From Eurosta solidaginis (lineage: Eukaryota; Arthropoda; Insecta; Diptera; Tephritidae): 64,000 nucleotides of DNA. Under the pieces are notes generated by a model. It ran no database searches and was not told the DNA's origin. It saw only the letters and a list, made by a program, of their open reading frames with translations. The position numbers and the translations under genes were made by a program. The stretch is taken from NCBI RefSeq assembly GCF_040869045.1, contig NC_090319.1:357323739-357387738 (forward strand), read 5' to 3'. Positions 44,080 through 55,641 of this stretch are shown here, piece after piece; the stretch's first letter is position 1, and each line of letters begins with the position of its first letter.

Positions 44080-45437
44080 TACCAGTAAGGACGACGCACA
44101 GTAGTTAAGAGGTACTACTTAACAAGCACTTCGCATCAGGAGATTATGCGGAAGAGTTATGTATCAACGCCTTCACTTCTAAAATGGATCAAGAGGTACC
44201 AGAATTGGTTACAAATACCAAAATTTAATGGGCAGCAAAAGATTTTGCCAAGTTCAAATGGCCGGGTCCAGATGGGATATGCCGCAGATGGCAGGTGGAA
44301 CGATTGAGGAATGGCTTAGAATATTTGAAGGTTGCTTAAAACTGAACCACATTTTTCAATTTTGGAGAACGGCTTGAGTAGTCTTCATATATGTAGCGGA
44401 AAAAAACAGTCATCTGCATCCGAAAGATTACAGGCCTCTTAATGTGACAACTTTTGAAATGGAGATGCATATATAAAATCAAATATTCTCTTCACAACAA
44501 CATGCTTACGCCAAGGGCAAGTCAGTCGGTATTGCATACCATAGGGTGGTCATAAACATGGGGAAAGCCCTGGAACACTAGAAATATGGCCTAGGTGTTT
44601 TTCTGGACATTGTCGGAGTTTTCAACAATGTCTCGAAAAGAGCAATTATGGACAGTCTCCACTCGATTCAAGTTCAACTGCTGGGTGGGGTTTTATCACC
44701 AATGCTATGGACGCTGAATATCAACCAATTGCTCAGGCGGTTCGATGGAGAACTTTCAGTCGTTATAAGTGGCAGATAACGATCAGCTCTCTGATGTATC
44801 AGGCACTTCGGGATGTACATGCCTGGGCATACTGGGTTCCCGGTCATATGGGGATAGAAGGTAATATGAAAAGATCAATGGTGGTATAGCACTCGCTGAA
44901 GCGATGACCAACGTTCCAATCTGTTTGAGAGGAATAAAAAAGAGTTAATAGTATCATGTCAAGCAGGAAAGGAGTGGACATAAGCGCGGGGCTACCAAAT
45001 TTCTAAGATCAAGTGTACGATATAAGAGTCACAAAATGGGTAATATCTTTGAAAAGAGAAGACTTAAAGCTCACGATGGGCATACTTACTGGACACTGCT
45101 TTCTGGCATCAAATGTTTATAAGTTAGTAAAATCAGAGGTAGGAAGTGCGAGCTGCAGGAAGAAACGGTTGAGCACTTTCAGTGTTCGTGTCCTGAGCTC
45201 GTCAGATAAACACTCCTTCTATTAATTGTGGCAGAGTTGCCAGGTCTTGAGGAGGAAATTATGCTAGGTCACAGAAAACTTCTAAAATTTGCCAAAAAAA
45301 CGGAGATATTCCATAACTTAAGTCATGGCAAGTGATTGGGTTATTTTGTTTGGTCGTCAAACAAATTCTGGGAACACTATGGACAATTGAAGTTTATGTG
45401 AGGTCTTAACTGATCGGCCAGTGTAACCTAACCTAAC
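44080..45437 (+). pseudogene. LINE ORF2 remnant (RT, RNase H, 3' end), same family as 26 kb
   Basis: In order: FAKFKWPGPDGI (44235-44280), a HPKDYRPLNVT block (44420-44455), QHAYAKGKSVG (44500-44535), motif A with GVFLDIVGVFNNVS (44593-44636), GGVLSPMLWTL (44680-44715), a deletion of the YADD region, then RNase H AYWVPGHMGIEGN (44828-44868). After a frameshift come SLKREDLKLTMGILTGHC (45046-45099) and the C-terminal KLLKFAKKTE block (45268-45297). The 3' UTR ends GGCCAGTGTAACCTAACC (45416-45433), a typical tail. Stops and frame changes are frequent. Motif A reads LDIVGVFNN where the family usually has an acidic residue after DI. Confidence 0.9.
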
Positions 45438-45439
45438 AC

Positions 45440-45735
45440 CTTAATTGTTCGAAATGATCATAAAACAATGTCTTTCACTAAGACGAAGCACCGTGCTACA
45501 AGTCCTTTGTAACAAGAGAGAAATTGTTTGAATTGGAGTTCTAATTGCTGCCCCATCTATCCTCCAGATCTAGCTCCCTGTGACTATTATCTACTAAAAC
45601 ATCTAAAGAACGAGGTCCGTGGAAATATGTTTGGATGGGATGAAGAAGTGCGGCAGTGCGGAAGTGGGCGTAGTGACAAATCGTACTACAAAAAGGGTAT
45701 TGAATAATTAAAGAAGCGTTGGACTGATCGTATTA
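45440..45735 (+). pseudogene. Mariner transposase C-terminal fragment
   Basis: YPPDLAPCDYYLLKHLKNEV (45570-45629) is the third-Asp region of mariner transposases. It is followed by a WDEEV block and SYYKKGIE (45680-45703). Upstream in another frame TREKLFELEF (45510-45540) completes the approach from the HDNAP block, itself decayed to DEAPCYKS. It is a different mariner lineage from the one at 9684 (CDYYL instead of GDFFL). TIRs are not seen. Confidence 0.8.
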
Positions 45736-45928
45736 CTCTCTGAAGGCTATATCCTAATTATCTCTAATATAGCGTATTGTGCTTTAGTGCAAAAGAAAAA
45801 ATCATGTTTTCGTCAGATTCATAACACTTGGTTTCCATTCAAAACTTGAATGCCAAATGAGTCGACACTCTATCATGCTCTTTCTTTAAAAAAATGCTAG
45901 AAATAGAAACTTTCGCCTTTTCTCTGGG

Positions 45929-46176
45929 TTAACTGGCACCAAAAAGTCACACCAAAGGGAATTTAAATTGTTTTCCACCTGGTCCTTTCATCAGAGTGGA
46001 GGCCTCCCTCTCCCTCTGCTTTCATAGGCGGGTTCCGATAAAATTACTTTCCTAGCCGGGTCATCATCTTTAATTCGCATAATATGGTCTAGCCAGCGTA
46101 GCCGCTGCGTTTCATATTCTCATATTCAAATCTTCTTCGGTACTTGCCGCCGCCAATGCGTAAAAGTTGGTAAATC
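45929..46176 (-). pseudogene. RTE fragment, second copy
   Basis: TCACACCAAAGGGAATTTAA, TTTTCCACCTGGTCCTTTC and AGCCAGCGTAGCCGCTGCGT match 2378-2545, with a ~50 bp internal deletion near 46125. It encodes the same RLRWLGHVM region, badly decayed. Confidence 0.85.
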
Positions 46177-46269
46177 CGTAAAGGACAATGCTTGGTACTA
46201 TGAATTCAGTCAAAAATACAAGAAAGAATTACTATTGACAATATATTAGAGACTGCAATAGGAGGATTT

Positions 46270-46490
46270 TGCGGATTACATGCTTGTAAAAGCAAGGACT
46301 TCACCCACAAACACAAAATATTCCCCTTAGTAACCCTTAATAAACCCCTTAAACTGGGTTACGAAAACGAAATCAAGCACTCCGGTATCACAAAAACAAG
46401 TGTACATATAACAATAAAAAAGCAACAAAAACAAAAAAATGGGTCGAACAACTAAAATTACTGACTTCCACCTAACCCAATAGCCGAAAC
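46270..46490 (+). pseudogene. Possible PLE-2 C-terminal fragment
   Basis: PLKLGYENEIKHSGIT (46344-46391) and, one frame over, TTKITDFHLTQ (46448-46480) follow the order of the C-terminal blocks of the PLE-2 protein at 53707 (EPLKLVYRKQ...; AKITDFYLPQ). Similarity is limited. Confidence 0.5.
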
Positions 46491-46499
46491 ACCTGATCG

Positions 46500-47430
46500 G
46501 TAATGGGGTGTAGTGTAGAACTGTCGCTTTGTGACTGTCCAAACAAATTTGAATTGGGACTTCTGTGCATACAGCAAATGAGGTTCGCAACTCGGTTGCA
46601 TGATCAGTATGAGAATATCTCTTGAGCACATCGCAGAGCCTTTGAGGGAAAATTCGATACCGGCGATAGGAAAATGAGCCCAATGCGATTGGAATGTCGC
46701 GATACTACTCAGCAGCGAATCGCTTTAGTTCCAAACTAAAGTAGAACTGTGGCATTAATATACGGTTCTAATTCTAATCCTGTCCCTTTGTAGTGCTTTC
46801 AACTAACACTTTTAACATTGTGATGTACTACAAAATTGCAACTGCCGCCTTTGCGGAGCTTTAGAATGTTTTCTTAACTAGTTCAGTCATAGAGGGTTCT
46901 AAGATGTGGCTGTGTAACTGTCCCGCTGTGCAACCGATTAGCACCAGTTTGGCAGTAGCCATTGAACATGTAGTGCGAAACTGTTCTTTGGCATGATACT
47001 TGTTATCAAAGCGAACTGTATTCTTAGAAATGCAAAACTATAGGTAGAGAGGCGTGAGTACAAAGAGCTCCCACTTGAAGTTCTCTTTTAGTCCATCTTG
47101 AAGAATTGAACTTCTTAATTAAAAAAAAAGAAATTTGTTAAGCAAAGAGTGGACATCTTTGATTGGGTCGTTTCGCCAGAAAATTTATAATGGATAAAAA
47201 ACTGCTATTAAATGATTGCCTTTTAAAGCGTGAGAGGCTCTCTAGCCATCCTATTTTATTTAGTTTTTTAAGTTTATCAAAAATAACAAATTTTTAGTTT
47301 GTCTGAAATTGGAAAGTGAAGTCATCCATTACATAAACTGATGACTTTATTGTCGCACCCGTCACTTTTAGAAAATGATATTTTTTTGTGTAAACTACAC
47401 ACCTAAGTTGTATAGGCGGCCACCTATGTT
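46500..47430. other. Intergenic DNA
   Basis: A 118-codon minus frame (46327-46683) lacks recognised motifs and overlaps the PLE piece, so it is not called. Confidence 0.4.
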
Positions 47431-47434
47431 CACG

Positions 47435-47735
47435 CCTCAGGCAAAGCAATATCAAAAATTTGGAAACAAGTTTTTTCAATTATAAAAAATTTTCCTAAGC
47501 GGGGTCCCGCCTCGACAGTGATTTGACAAGCATTCCGAGTGTATTCCCATCACGAAAATCTTCTCAGTGAAAACTCATCTGCCTTGCAGATGTCATTCGA
47601 AGTCGGCGTAAAGCATGCAGCTCCCGTCCCGCCAATTAGCAGACAAATAAAACAGGAGAACGACGCAAATTGGAAGGGAACCTCGGGCTTAAATCTCTTC
47701 GGAGGTTGTCGCGCCTTGCCTTTTTACCAGGTGTA
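47435..47735 (+). mobile_element. SINE copy, head missing
   Basis: It runs from GGCAAAGCAATATCAAAA through AAGCGGGGTCCCGCCTCG, CTCATCTGCCTTGCAGATG and ACGACGCAAATTGGAAGG to TGTCGCGCCTTGCC. The tRNA-like head is lost apart from its last bases. Confidence 0.88.
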
Positions 47736-47739
47736 TATT

Positions 47740-49370
47740 GCATTAGCTTTGTATTGAATTAGTATTCGCTTCTATGTGATAAAATGACAAAACTTCTATA
47801 ATTAATAGTTAAAGAAAAATTAATTAGAGTTTGAGTCAAATACTGGCCTAAATATCCCACCCATCACTATGGAATACCCCTAATAGTTCTCACTCTGCTT
47901 TCCCGCTCCCAACCGCTCGGCAGAGCTCTATCTAATCCCCCTAGCACTAATGCACCCATTGAGTATAATATCATTTTGATTTTCGAAACAGGATCCATCG
48001 AAAACGAAGATCAATATATCCTTTCCTAGCATCTACATTTTGATATCATAATAACGATTTATGTTCACAGAACTGCTTTAATGTGCGTGCAGTAATTAAA
48101 CTCTACAAAATTTCTTTTGCCAATTTTTGTACAATCTCTTCATAAACTAATGGTAGGTAGGCTCTAATTTGCTTGCAGCAATGAGATCAAGCAAAAGAAG
48201 CGAACTGCCTAATCAGGAAGCTTAACAACTTTCACTGCTCTAGAAATTATTTGTCAACAAACCGAAAGGATCGATAAACTAAGTACGCCCAAATCGGATA
48301 TGTCCTTTTATTTATAAAAGAAAGGTAGACAGACGTCTAGTTTTTTATACATACATTCTTAGAAACATATGAACCAAAAATTGCTACATCAATGAATCAA
48401 GAAATATTGTAACACACATACATACATACATACATACATACACACACATACAGTAAACCTACTTCATACTTATAGTGAAAGCTCCAAAGTGAATTCGAAT
48501 GTCCTGTTTGCTTATGTTCGAATGGATATATATAAAATTGTATGTTGTTTGGGAATTATCATGTTGGACTGTTGCCACAATTTTCACTTTATAACATTTT
48601 CCGGTTGCTATTCGTTTGATTTTTGTTTACAACCAAACTACCGCATACCAATGTGGGAGTTGGCATAGAAGCAAGAAAATTCAAGTTGTGTTGCCAAAAA
48701 GAAACGACTTGCTTTAAGAACTTCAATGCTTAGTATTCACTTTAGTGTGTAGGTAACCTAGTCTACAATTGCACTTGTATTCCCGCAGTCGGTTGTAAGG
48801 ATGTACTGACAAATCTACGTGCCCATAATAGGGTGAAAAGTTCGATATCAAGTTATAGCTTTATAGCGAGATGTGAAACCGCAGAATTAATCGATACTAG
48901 AACCAAGACCGCACGTATAACCGTACAAAGCTGTTAAATTTTTCGAAGCTGAAATCGTCCTAAACACCAAAATTCCCGCACATAAGGCAGATCTAGTCTT
49001 GCTTAATATATATTTTTCTACTTAGTGTAGGGTTCCTCTTCATTTGCTGAAAAATTGGGTTGCCAATGGGAATGCTTTCTGCCCCTGCATTCGTAGTACA
49101 CGCCTTGGACATTTTGTCCTTTGCACTGCCTGCTCCGCATGGAACTTATATACAGACATTACAGCATACAAGCAATACTTTTTTCTGATTTAAAGTCGAC
49201 AAAGGAAATGAAACCGATCGACTTGGCAAATCGTGGTCGATAGTAGGGGTTTTCAGGTGTGTTGGTGTTTTCTAAACGTCTAATCACAATTCTCACTTCA
49301 TCATTATCGTCGTCAGAGATTCTGGTGCCGGATTGATATCAACTTTGCCATCTAGTAATCAAGGATATCG
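47740..49370. other. Intergenic DNA with (CATA)n microsatellite
   Basis: A CATA repeat lies at 48417-48452. GLPMGMLSAPAF at ~49058-49093 weakly resembles a PLE reverse transcriptase motif and may belong to the PLE-2 fragment just downstream. Confidence 0.45.
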
Positions 49371-49372
49371 AA

Positions 49373-49502
49373 AATCGACACTGAGGATGACACAACGCCG
49401 AAACCGGTTTGGCTCGTAACCAAATTTGACAAGGGATGACGGAAAATCGTTCCAATATACATCCGTTATCCACCCTGTCGGAAAGTAAACAAAACAAAAT
49501 AA
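49373..49502 (+). mobile_element. PLE-2 3'-end fragment, plus strand
   Basis: GAAAATCGACACTGAGGATG through ACGCCGAAACCGGTTTGG, TTTGACAAGGGATGACGG and CACCCTGTCGGAAAG to AAAACAAAATAAG matches the reverse complement of 50806-50950 and 53433-53575. It carries a decayed version of the hammerhead-like motif (core CTGAGGA...GAAA kept, stems mismatched). Confidence 0.85.
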
Positions 49503-49509
49503 GATATGT

Positions 49510-50244
49510 GTTCCCTTCATTGCTTAAGGCTAATTTATGCGTCTGTTACCAGGTCGACACTATTGTTTCTACACCGGTTTTGAAATCTTTTATTTGCCGA
49601 TTTTCAGCCAACATTCCTGATTTTCTAGCACTTATACCGCTCTGATATATCCAAGTCGTCTAATGTATCTTCTCAATGCTGAGATCTGGTATGCGTAAAA
49701 CCATATATCGATCCGCGGCGAAATCAGTTAGCTGCAACCTGTTGGAAAATGTTAGATCGTGGAGGTTGTACTTTCACACAAGATTTTGATTTTATCGTGA
49801 AGGCGGCGATCGTATGTCTTTTCTTGTTTATTGTAAATTAAGTTTCTATCAACTTTGGACACCTCCTTTGTTTTAGGAATACGTAAACGGTACGTAGGCA
49901 TGGATAAACGTTACTTTTAACCTCGATTTTATGTAGATCGGGGCGTGATGAACACTCATATATTTGAAGACCAACGGCGCTATGTACCTTTCTTGTAAAG
50001 GCTCCGCAGATTCAACGTATATGAACTCAAAGCAAAGTTCTCAAAAATATTTCTACGGTTGTCATCAGAAAAGCGGGCTTACTTTCGTGGCTTGTCCCAA
50101 CGTGTATATTTGAATGTGCCGATCTCAAACCCACGGAGCAACTCGGATTTCGATTAAGTAAATAATTACACGTTTATATAGTGAGGTACGTGCTCGAAAT
50201 CAGATTTCCTCTTGCATTCTCACGGTGAGAATCTCGCCGTATAA
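49510..50244. other. Intergenic DNA
   Basis: No recognised feature. Confidence 0.35.
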
Positions 50245-50660
50245 TGATAAGATGAGACCTCAGGCTCCCCAGCGGGTTAGGGGGTCAGAATATACCCGCA
50301 TTAGGTATGCCTGTCGTAAGAGGCGACTAAAATACCAGATTCAAGTGGCCATGTAGCGCAATCCCTCAGGTTGACAGCGCAATATATAGCTTCTCCAAAT
50401 CCAATTGTCAACCTAACCTATCCGCGGCGAATACTGTTTCACTCAAACTGGAACTTGCGGGCGGGGAGGGAGGGATGACCTGAAGGTTTAAATTGGCCAT
50501 ATAAATTGTTCCCGAGATGGTCGGGCTAGCACCTTAATGGTGCTGTGTTACCGGAGCGTACCGGATCTGTATCCGGGAAAGGACCATCACATCGATAACA
50601 CTACCCAAAGCCTTCGGAAAGCAACCTTATCGCTACAACAACAACAACGAGACCTTAGGC
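50245..50660 (+). mobile_element. Repeat of LINE-UTR type with ACA-rich end
   Basis: This G+C-richer block contains CCAGCGGGTTAGGGGGTCAG, CGTAAGAGGCGACTAAAATA, GAGATGGTCGGGCTAGCACC and ACCGGAGCGTACCGG and ends in CAACAACAACAAC (50636-50648). Base composition differs from the flanks. I take it for the untranslated end of a non-LTR element with an (ACA)n tail, without coding evidence. Confidence 0.55.
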
Positions 50661-50805
50661 CAGATCATAAAGTGAGGCATTCTTTCTCAGCCTGCTTGGA
50701 AGAATTCGCTGATTGCTTTTTAAAAACTCAAACTGTAATTGGAAAGAAAACTAAAACTGTAATTGAAAACAAACATGCTTTAGGTAATTAAGGAAAGCTT
50801 ATAAA

Positions 50806-51830
50806 TTGCGAACTTATTTTGTTTTGTTGATTTTTCGACAGGGTGGATACATGCTGTATATTGGAACGATTTTCCGTCATCCCTTGTCAAATTTGGTTTT
50901 GAGACAAGCCGGTTTCGGCGTTTTGCCATCATCAGTGTCGATTTTCGTTCTGATCTGTTGTTGTCGTTTGTCCTGTATTTATGGTTCGAAGGTACTTGAG
51001 CAGGTATTGTCAAAATTGATGCTTGTGTATATTTAGTTATGTGTATGTGCTTTGTATTCATTCAGAACCGAGGGTGGTTTTCACTGATTGATTTGTGTGG
51101 CTGACTCGGGCAGGTAAAAATCCGTAATTTTAGTCGATTTACCTTCTTTGTGGGTTTGTTGCTTTTATGCATTAATTGTTCTGTGTTTATTTGTTGTTGT
51201 GTGTTTGTCTGTTGTACCTGTGTGATTACTTTGTTTCTTGTAAAAAAGTTTTAAAGGCTCGAATATTGTGTCAGAAATTGTGTTTATCTGTTCGTTTTTT
51301 ATTGTACCGTCGAATGTTTTCTGTTTGGAGATTTCCATGTTTGTATGTGAAGAACCCTAAGTGTTTTATTGATGTTTGCTGGGGAACATTTATTCTCGAT
51401 TATGTGATTCCCGAAGTTAGACTCGGGTATAATATGTGGATTCCGTATTTTTTTGTTGTAATCTCTAATATGTTCTCTGAACCTCGTTCTTATTTGCCGT
51501 CCTTTTTGTCATATGTAACTATGTTGGCATCCGCAGGAAAGCTTGTATAAGCCGTGGCTGCTAAACGGATCCTCTGAGTTAGTGTCAGTTTTTAGTTTTC
51601 GCCCTTTGTATTTTTTTGTTCGATGTTTTGAATGCTGTGTTAGTGTCGAATTTTTTAAAGAAGTTTGCCAATTTATATTTTGCTTTTCCAGTATATGTCA
51701 TAGTCGTCCAGCTATTATTTTCCTTTTCACTATTTTTTTTGGTTTTCCATTTGTCCTTCTGAGCTTATCTACTAGTACTTTTTTATATCCGTTGTTTGCA
51801 GCGATGTTATATATGGAGTTTGCGAACTTG
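50806..51830 (-). pseudogene. PLE-2 copy b (3' half, decayed)
   Basis: The minus strand aligns with PLE-2a at 53433-54470. Coding similarity is clear at IYNIAANNGYKK and LVDKLRRTNG (51820-51745). The 3' UTR with the hammerhead-like motif is at 50903-50939. Large plus-strand frames here (51176-51550, 51543-51962) are antisense shadows. The GIY-YIG region is disrupted by frameshifts and missing bases compared with copy a. Confidence 0.85.
50903..50939 (-). ncRNA. Candidate hammerhead ribozyme in PLE-2b
   Basis: Minus strand: GACA (stem I), CTGATGA (50935-50929), extra T, GGC, AAAAC loop, GCC, GAAA, a decayed ACCGGC palindrome, T, then TGTC (50906-50903), which pairs with all four bases of GACA. 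Layout is identical to 20876-20914 with different paired bases. Confidence 0.58.
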
Positions 51831-52027
51831 AATGTACATGATATCAATATCAATAGCGCTTGCTTGGGTACCGAAAGGTCCACCTTTTCAAGAACATACT
51901 ACGTCTGTCGAGTGGAACTCTGGGGTCCTGCTCATCGATTTCCACCTTCATTTCATAAATGATATCGATATACGTATCATGCTGCAACTAAAGGCATTAA
52001 GAATTTTCTTAGCTTCCAATAGAGTTT
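51831..52027. other. Intergenic DNA
   Basis: ATGATATCAATATCAATAG and ATGATATCGATATACG form a loose inverted pair. No gene. Confidence 0.35.
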
Positions 52028-52135
52028 TTTTGCCATGAGAAGCTTCTCAATGAAAACTCATTTGCCGTTTTGAGTCGGCATAAAACATTTTCCTCCACGA
52101 CGTAATTTAGAAGAGAAGTTTGGATTTTTTTTAAA
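52028..52135 (+). mobile_element. SINE body fragment
   Basis: TTGCCATGAGAAGCTTCTCA, TGAAAACTCATTTGCC and GAGTCGGCATAAAACAT match the SINE body. Head and 3' end are absent. Confidence 0.8.
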
Positions 52136-52139
52136 CTCT

Positions 52140-53432
52140 TTAAACTTTTAATATTATTAAATTTTACCCCCAAGAAAGTTTTTCGGTCGTTTAGTGTATT
52201 TAAAATTTTTCTGTTTGAATTTCTTTTATATACATATGCATATTGAACGTTGCAAAAGTTAGACTTTTTCCGAGGTTCATTTAAACAGCTTTTCTGATTT
52301 TCTCCTATCGATAAAATCATTGTACCAACAGAACTGAAGTATTCAATTTAATTATTAAAAGGCTGCGACTATTTCAGAACCAACTACAACTGAACCAGTT
52401 ACGACCGCTTTTGAAAGGGCTGAAAAGTCACGAAATTAAACGTGTCATTAAAGCACTGGGAAGGGAAAAAATTAGAACTAGTACCGTCCTTAGTACTTAA
52501 TGTAACTGAAAAATTGCCATACCAAACTTTTTAAAATAATTTTTAGGTCGGGATTTCAGAAGATTTGAAAACCATTGTTTAGAGAGTAGTACAGAATGCT
52601 CGAACATGCGAATTTTCTAGTATGTGGCCAGGTTTTTATTCATAGACCGCAAAGCTTTTATATAATTGATGAAATCTACAGTAATAGTCAGGTGAAATAA
52701 CTTTTTTCTTTTTACATTAAACTTTTTTTTATTTTAAATAACTCTTTTTTCATTAAAAAAAAAAACTCTTTTCAGATCAAATGAAACCTTTTTGTTTCCA
52801 ATTAAACTATTTTTTGGATTTTGAGATATATAGGTTTTAAACCTTGTTTTTACACCTAAAAACCATTTTGCTCTTAAATGTGTACTGTGGTACCTCCTTA
52901 CGTCGACTTCCGTATTGAATATCACTCTATTTTGACAGCCCGTTAAATGTATTAAGCTAGGATAAATAAAAAAGTATTCCTTTTGGTATAGTAAAAATAT
53001 TATTCACAACAGCCTTTTCGAACTTCAGCTTTAATTTTTAATTTTAAGAGATGCTTTATCACGATATTTGCTTATCGCCTTGTCAACCAGCTTCTCTTCC
53101 CTAAAATCTTATATGTAATGTCTTAAATAAGGGAAGCACTTGACAACTGTTTTTTCAGACACCTTGTTTACTCGTGTTCGTATCTTAACTGAACGACCCT
53201 TGAGTGCCAATGAAATTGTTTTGTTCACCTCAAAGGCCCACATTTTTATTTTGAATGTGTTTTTTTTTTTGTGTATCCAAATGTTTATGCATACCCTTTG
53301 GCGAAAAATTCGACTACTAAGAATAAGTACAGTTTACCGATAAAAATAGAAGAAATCTTTTTAATGAATATATTAAAAAAGTTTTTTTTTTGTATTGAAA
53401 TAATTCAGTTACAGTGGGCGCAGTATCAAGAG
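52140..53432. other. Intergenic DNA
   Basis: No gene or element recognised. A and T runs at 52740-52770 and 53263-53275. Confidence 0.4.
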
Positions 53433-53528
53433 AACAAACTTATCTTGTTTGGTTGATTTTCCGACAGGGTGGGTAAATGATGTATATTGGAACGATTTTC
53501 CTTCATCCCTTGCCAAATTTGGTTTTGA

Positions 53529-53565
53529 GACAAACCGGTTTCGGCGTTGTGCCATCATCAGTGTG
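53529..53565 (-). ncRNA. Candidate hammerhead ribozyme in PLE-2a
   Basis: Minus strand: ACA (stem I), CTGATGA (53561-53555), extra T, GGC, CACAAC-type loop, GCC, GAAA, with perfect self-complementary ACCGGT for stem III (53539-53534), T, TGT pairing with ACA. Stem I is one pair shorter than in copy b. Confidence 0.6.
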
Positions 53566-53706
53566 GATTTTCGTTCTGACCTGTTGTTGTCGTTTGTCCT
53601 GTATTTATAGTTCGTAGGTATATGAGCAGGTATTGTCAAATTGATGCTTGTGTATATTTAGTTATGTGTATGTGCTGTGTGTTCATTCAGATCCGCGGGT
53701 GGTTTA

Positions 53707-54778
53707 CTAATCGATTTGTGTGGCTGACTGGGGTAGGTAGAAATCTGTGATTTTAGCCGTTTGACCTTCTTTGTCGGTTTTTTGTTTTGGTGTGTTAATT
53801 GTTTTGTGTTTATTTGTTGTTGTGTGTTTGTCTGTTGTACCTGTGTGATTAAGTTGTTTCCTGTAAACAAGTTTTAAAGGCTCGAATATTGTGTCAGAAA
53901 TTGTGTTTACCTGTTCGTTTATTATTCTACCGTCGAATATTTTCTGTTTGTAAATTTCCATGTTTTCGAGTACGTTGAGACGTCGGCCCTTTTCTTGTAT
54001 GTGAAGAACCCTAACTGTTTTATTGATGTTTGCTTGGGAACACTTATTCTCGACCATGTGATTCGCGAAGTTAGACTCGGGTATAATGGTTGGATTCCGT
54101 ATTTTTTTGTTGTAATCTCTAATATGTTCTCTGAACCTCGTTCTTATTTGCCGTCCTGTTTGTCCTATGTAATTATGCTGGCATCCGCAGGTAAGCTTGT
54201 ATACGCCATGGCTGCTAAACAGATCCTCTGAGTTAATGTTAATTCTTAGTTTTCGCCGTAGATTGTTCGATGTTTTGAATGCTGTGTTAATGTTGTATTT
54301 TTTAAAGAAGTTTGCCAACTTATATGTTGCTTTTCCAGTATATGTCATAGTCGTCCAGCTATTATTTTCCTTTTCATTAATTCCTTTTGGTTCTCCATTT
54401 GTCCTTCTGAGCTTATCTACTAGTCCTTTTTTATATCCATTGTTTGCAGCGATATTATATATGACCTCAAGTTCTCTCTTATATGCCTCTTGTGTAAGAG
54501 GTGTTCTTTCAAGTCTATATACCAAGTGCCTTAATGCTGCATTTTTATGCTGTTAAGGGTGATTTGAGGTATTGTGTATTATTGTGTCGGTGGCCGTTGA
54601 TTTTCTATATATGTCATAGTTAAATCTTTTGGCTTCTATATCAATATTTATCGTGAGGTCTAGATAGTTGATTCCTGCGTCTTTTTCGGTTTCCATTATA
54701 AATTTTATATTTCCGTGCTGCTTGTTGAGGTACTCCAGTACAAGCTCTTCGTTATTAGTAGTCAGTAGTAGTAAGTCA
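53707..54778 (-). pseudogene. PLE-2 protein: RT end plus GIY-YIG endonuclease
   Basis: The frame is open for 272 codons from 54525. The same frame upstream, back to 54778, has one stop (near 54552). GIY-YIG features are GVYKLTCGC (residues 107-115), NYIGQTGR (118-125) and an RTRFREHI block with the catalytic-type Arg (128-135), then a Glu-containing NVLENMEIYKQ block. The Cys/His pattern C-G-C between GVY and YIG resembles PLE GIY-YIG modules. The endonuclease nicks DNA to prime reverse transcription. The RT N-terminal two thirds is missing, so the copy cannot act alone. Confidence 0.9.
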
Positions 54779-54789
54779 CTTCATATTAA

Positions 54790-55641
54790 AAGTAAGTGGT
54801 CCTACCAAGTTAAAAATATTCTGTAAAAATTACAGATTCTAAATCAATCCAACTGAGTTTTATCTTAAAAAGAACGGATTTCACAACAGCAAACAACTCT
54901 AAGTTTTATACAAATAAGAGAAGCTCACGCTCATGACGCTCACTACTTTGTTCTTGTTGCCATGTTGCCGCAGAAATCTCTAACGAAAATCTGTTGTTTT
55001 AGCAGTTTTAACTCGTATCCTCGAGCCCACATGCAGAACGGCAAGTTATATTTTTATCTTAGAGCTAATTTAAAAAATTGGCAAATTGGGTCACGGTAAT
55101 AACGGTTAAGTGTACAGAGCTAACTATGATTTAAATACATACATATCTATGTTACCTTTGTATTGTTGATTTGACTGGAAAGTTGATTCAACAGGTATTT
55201 GCAACGAATGAAAACTGTCAGAAATTTCAGTTTTATTGACGTGTAATTTGATTTATTTTACATGTTTTTTGCTTTCAGTGTATGTGTTACGCTTCATATT
55301 TACTTCTTACATGACCCTCTTCAGAATCATTTTCATGCATTATATAATGGATTAGGATTGCCTCATTCAGGGCGGATCTATGACGTTGGGCATAGAAGAT
55401 TGGGTAGCATATTGGAAACCCTGTTGGAAATTACGTTATTTGAAATGGAGTTCCTTAAAGGGAGGGCATAAGGATGTCATATGAGAATGTTGGTTGTTAC
55501 AATCAAAATATATTGAAATATTTACAAACATTGCGCCTATGCGGATAAAACAGACTTTTGTGCGGCGAAGCGTCCATGAAATAAGAAGCGTCCATACCAA
55601 TTTGGAAAGGTAACGGCAAGACACGTCGTGATTATATGTAT
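54790..55641. other. Intergenic DNA with a CTTAGG MITE fragment
   Basis: Positions 55019-55100 (GAGCCCACATGCAGAACGG, AAGTTATATTTTTATC, GAGCTAATTT) match the left end of the MITE at 39741. Otherwise no gene is seen. Confidence 0.5.

Larger units (their letters stand above)
53433..54780 (-). mobile_element. PLE-2a: 5'-truncated Penelope-like element
   Basis: This is the best PLE-2 copy. The coding part begins within the RT catalytic motif: DLLLLTT (54778-54758), where the usual YVDD is cut to SD. It then runs through INYLDLTI and the GIY-YIG domain to a stop at 53707. The 3' UTR (53706-53433) includes the hammerhead-like motif and ends in ACAAGATAAG. The 5' truncation at ~54780 abuts unrelated A+T-rich DNA. 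Related pieces: 49373, 50806 and possibly 46270. Confidence 0.9.

Noticed and set aside
45416..45440. Telomere-like CCTAA repeats
   Set aside because: Only two to three units, at the 3' end of a LINE. This is a LINE tail, and flies lack such telomeres.
46327..46683. 118-codon minus-strand frame
   Set aside because: It lies opposite a likely PLE-2 fragment and has no recognisable domain.
49050..49180. PLE reverse transcriptase motif (GLPMGMLSAPAF)
   Set aside because: A single short match without neighbouring RT blocks; mentioned only as a possible part of the nearby PLE-2 fragment.
51176..51962. Plus-strand frames of 124 and 139 codons
   Set aside because: They are antisense to the PLE-2b coding region. 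The minus strand carries the recognisable blocks.
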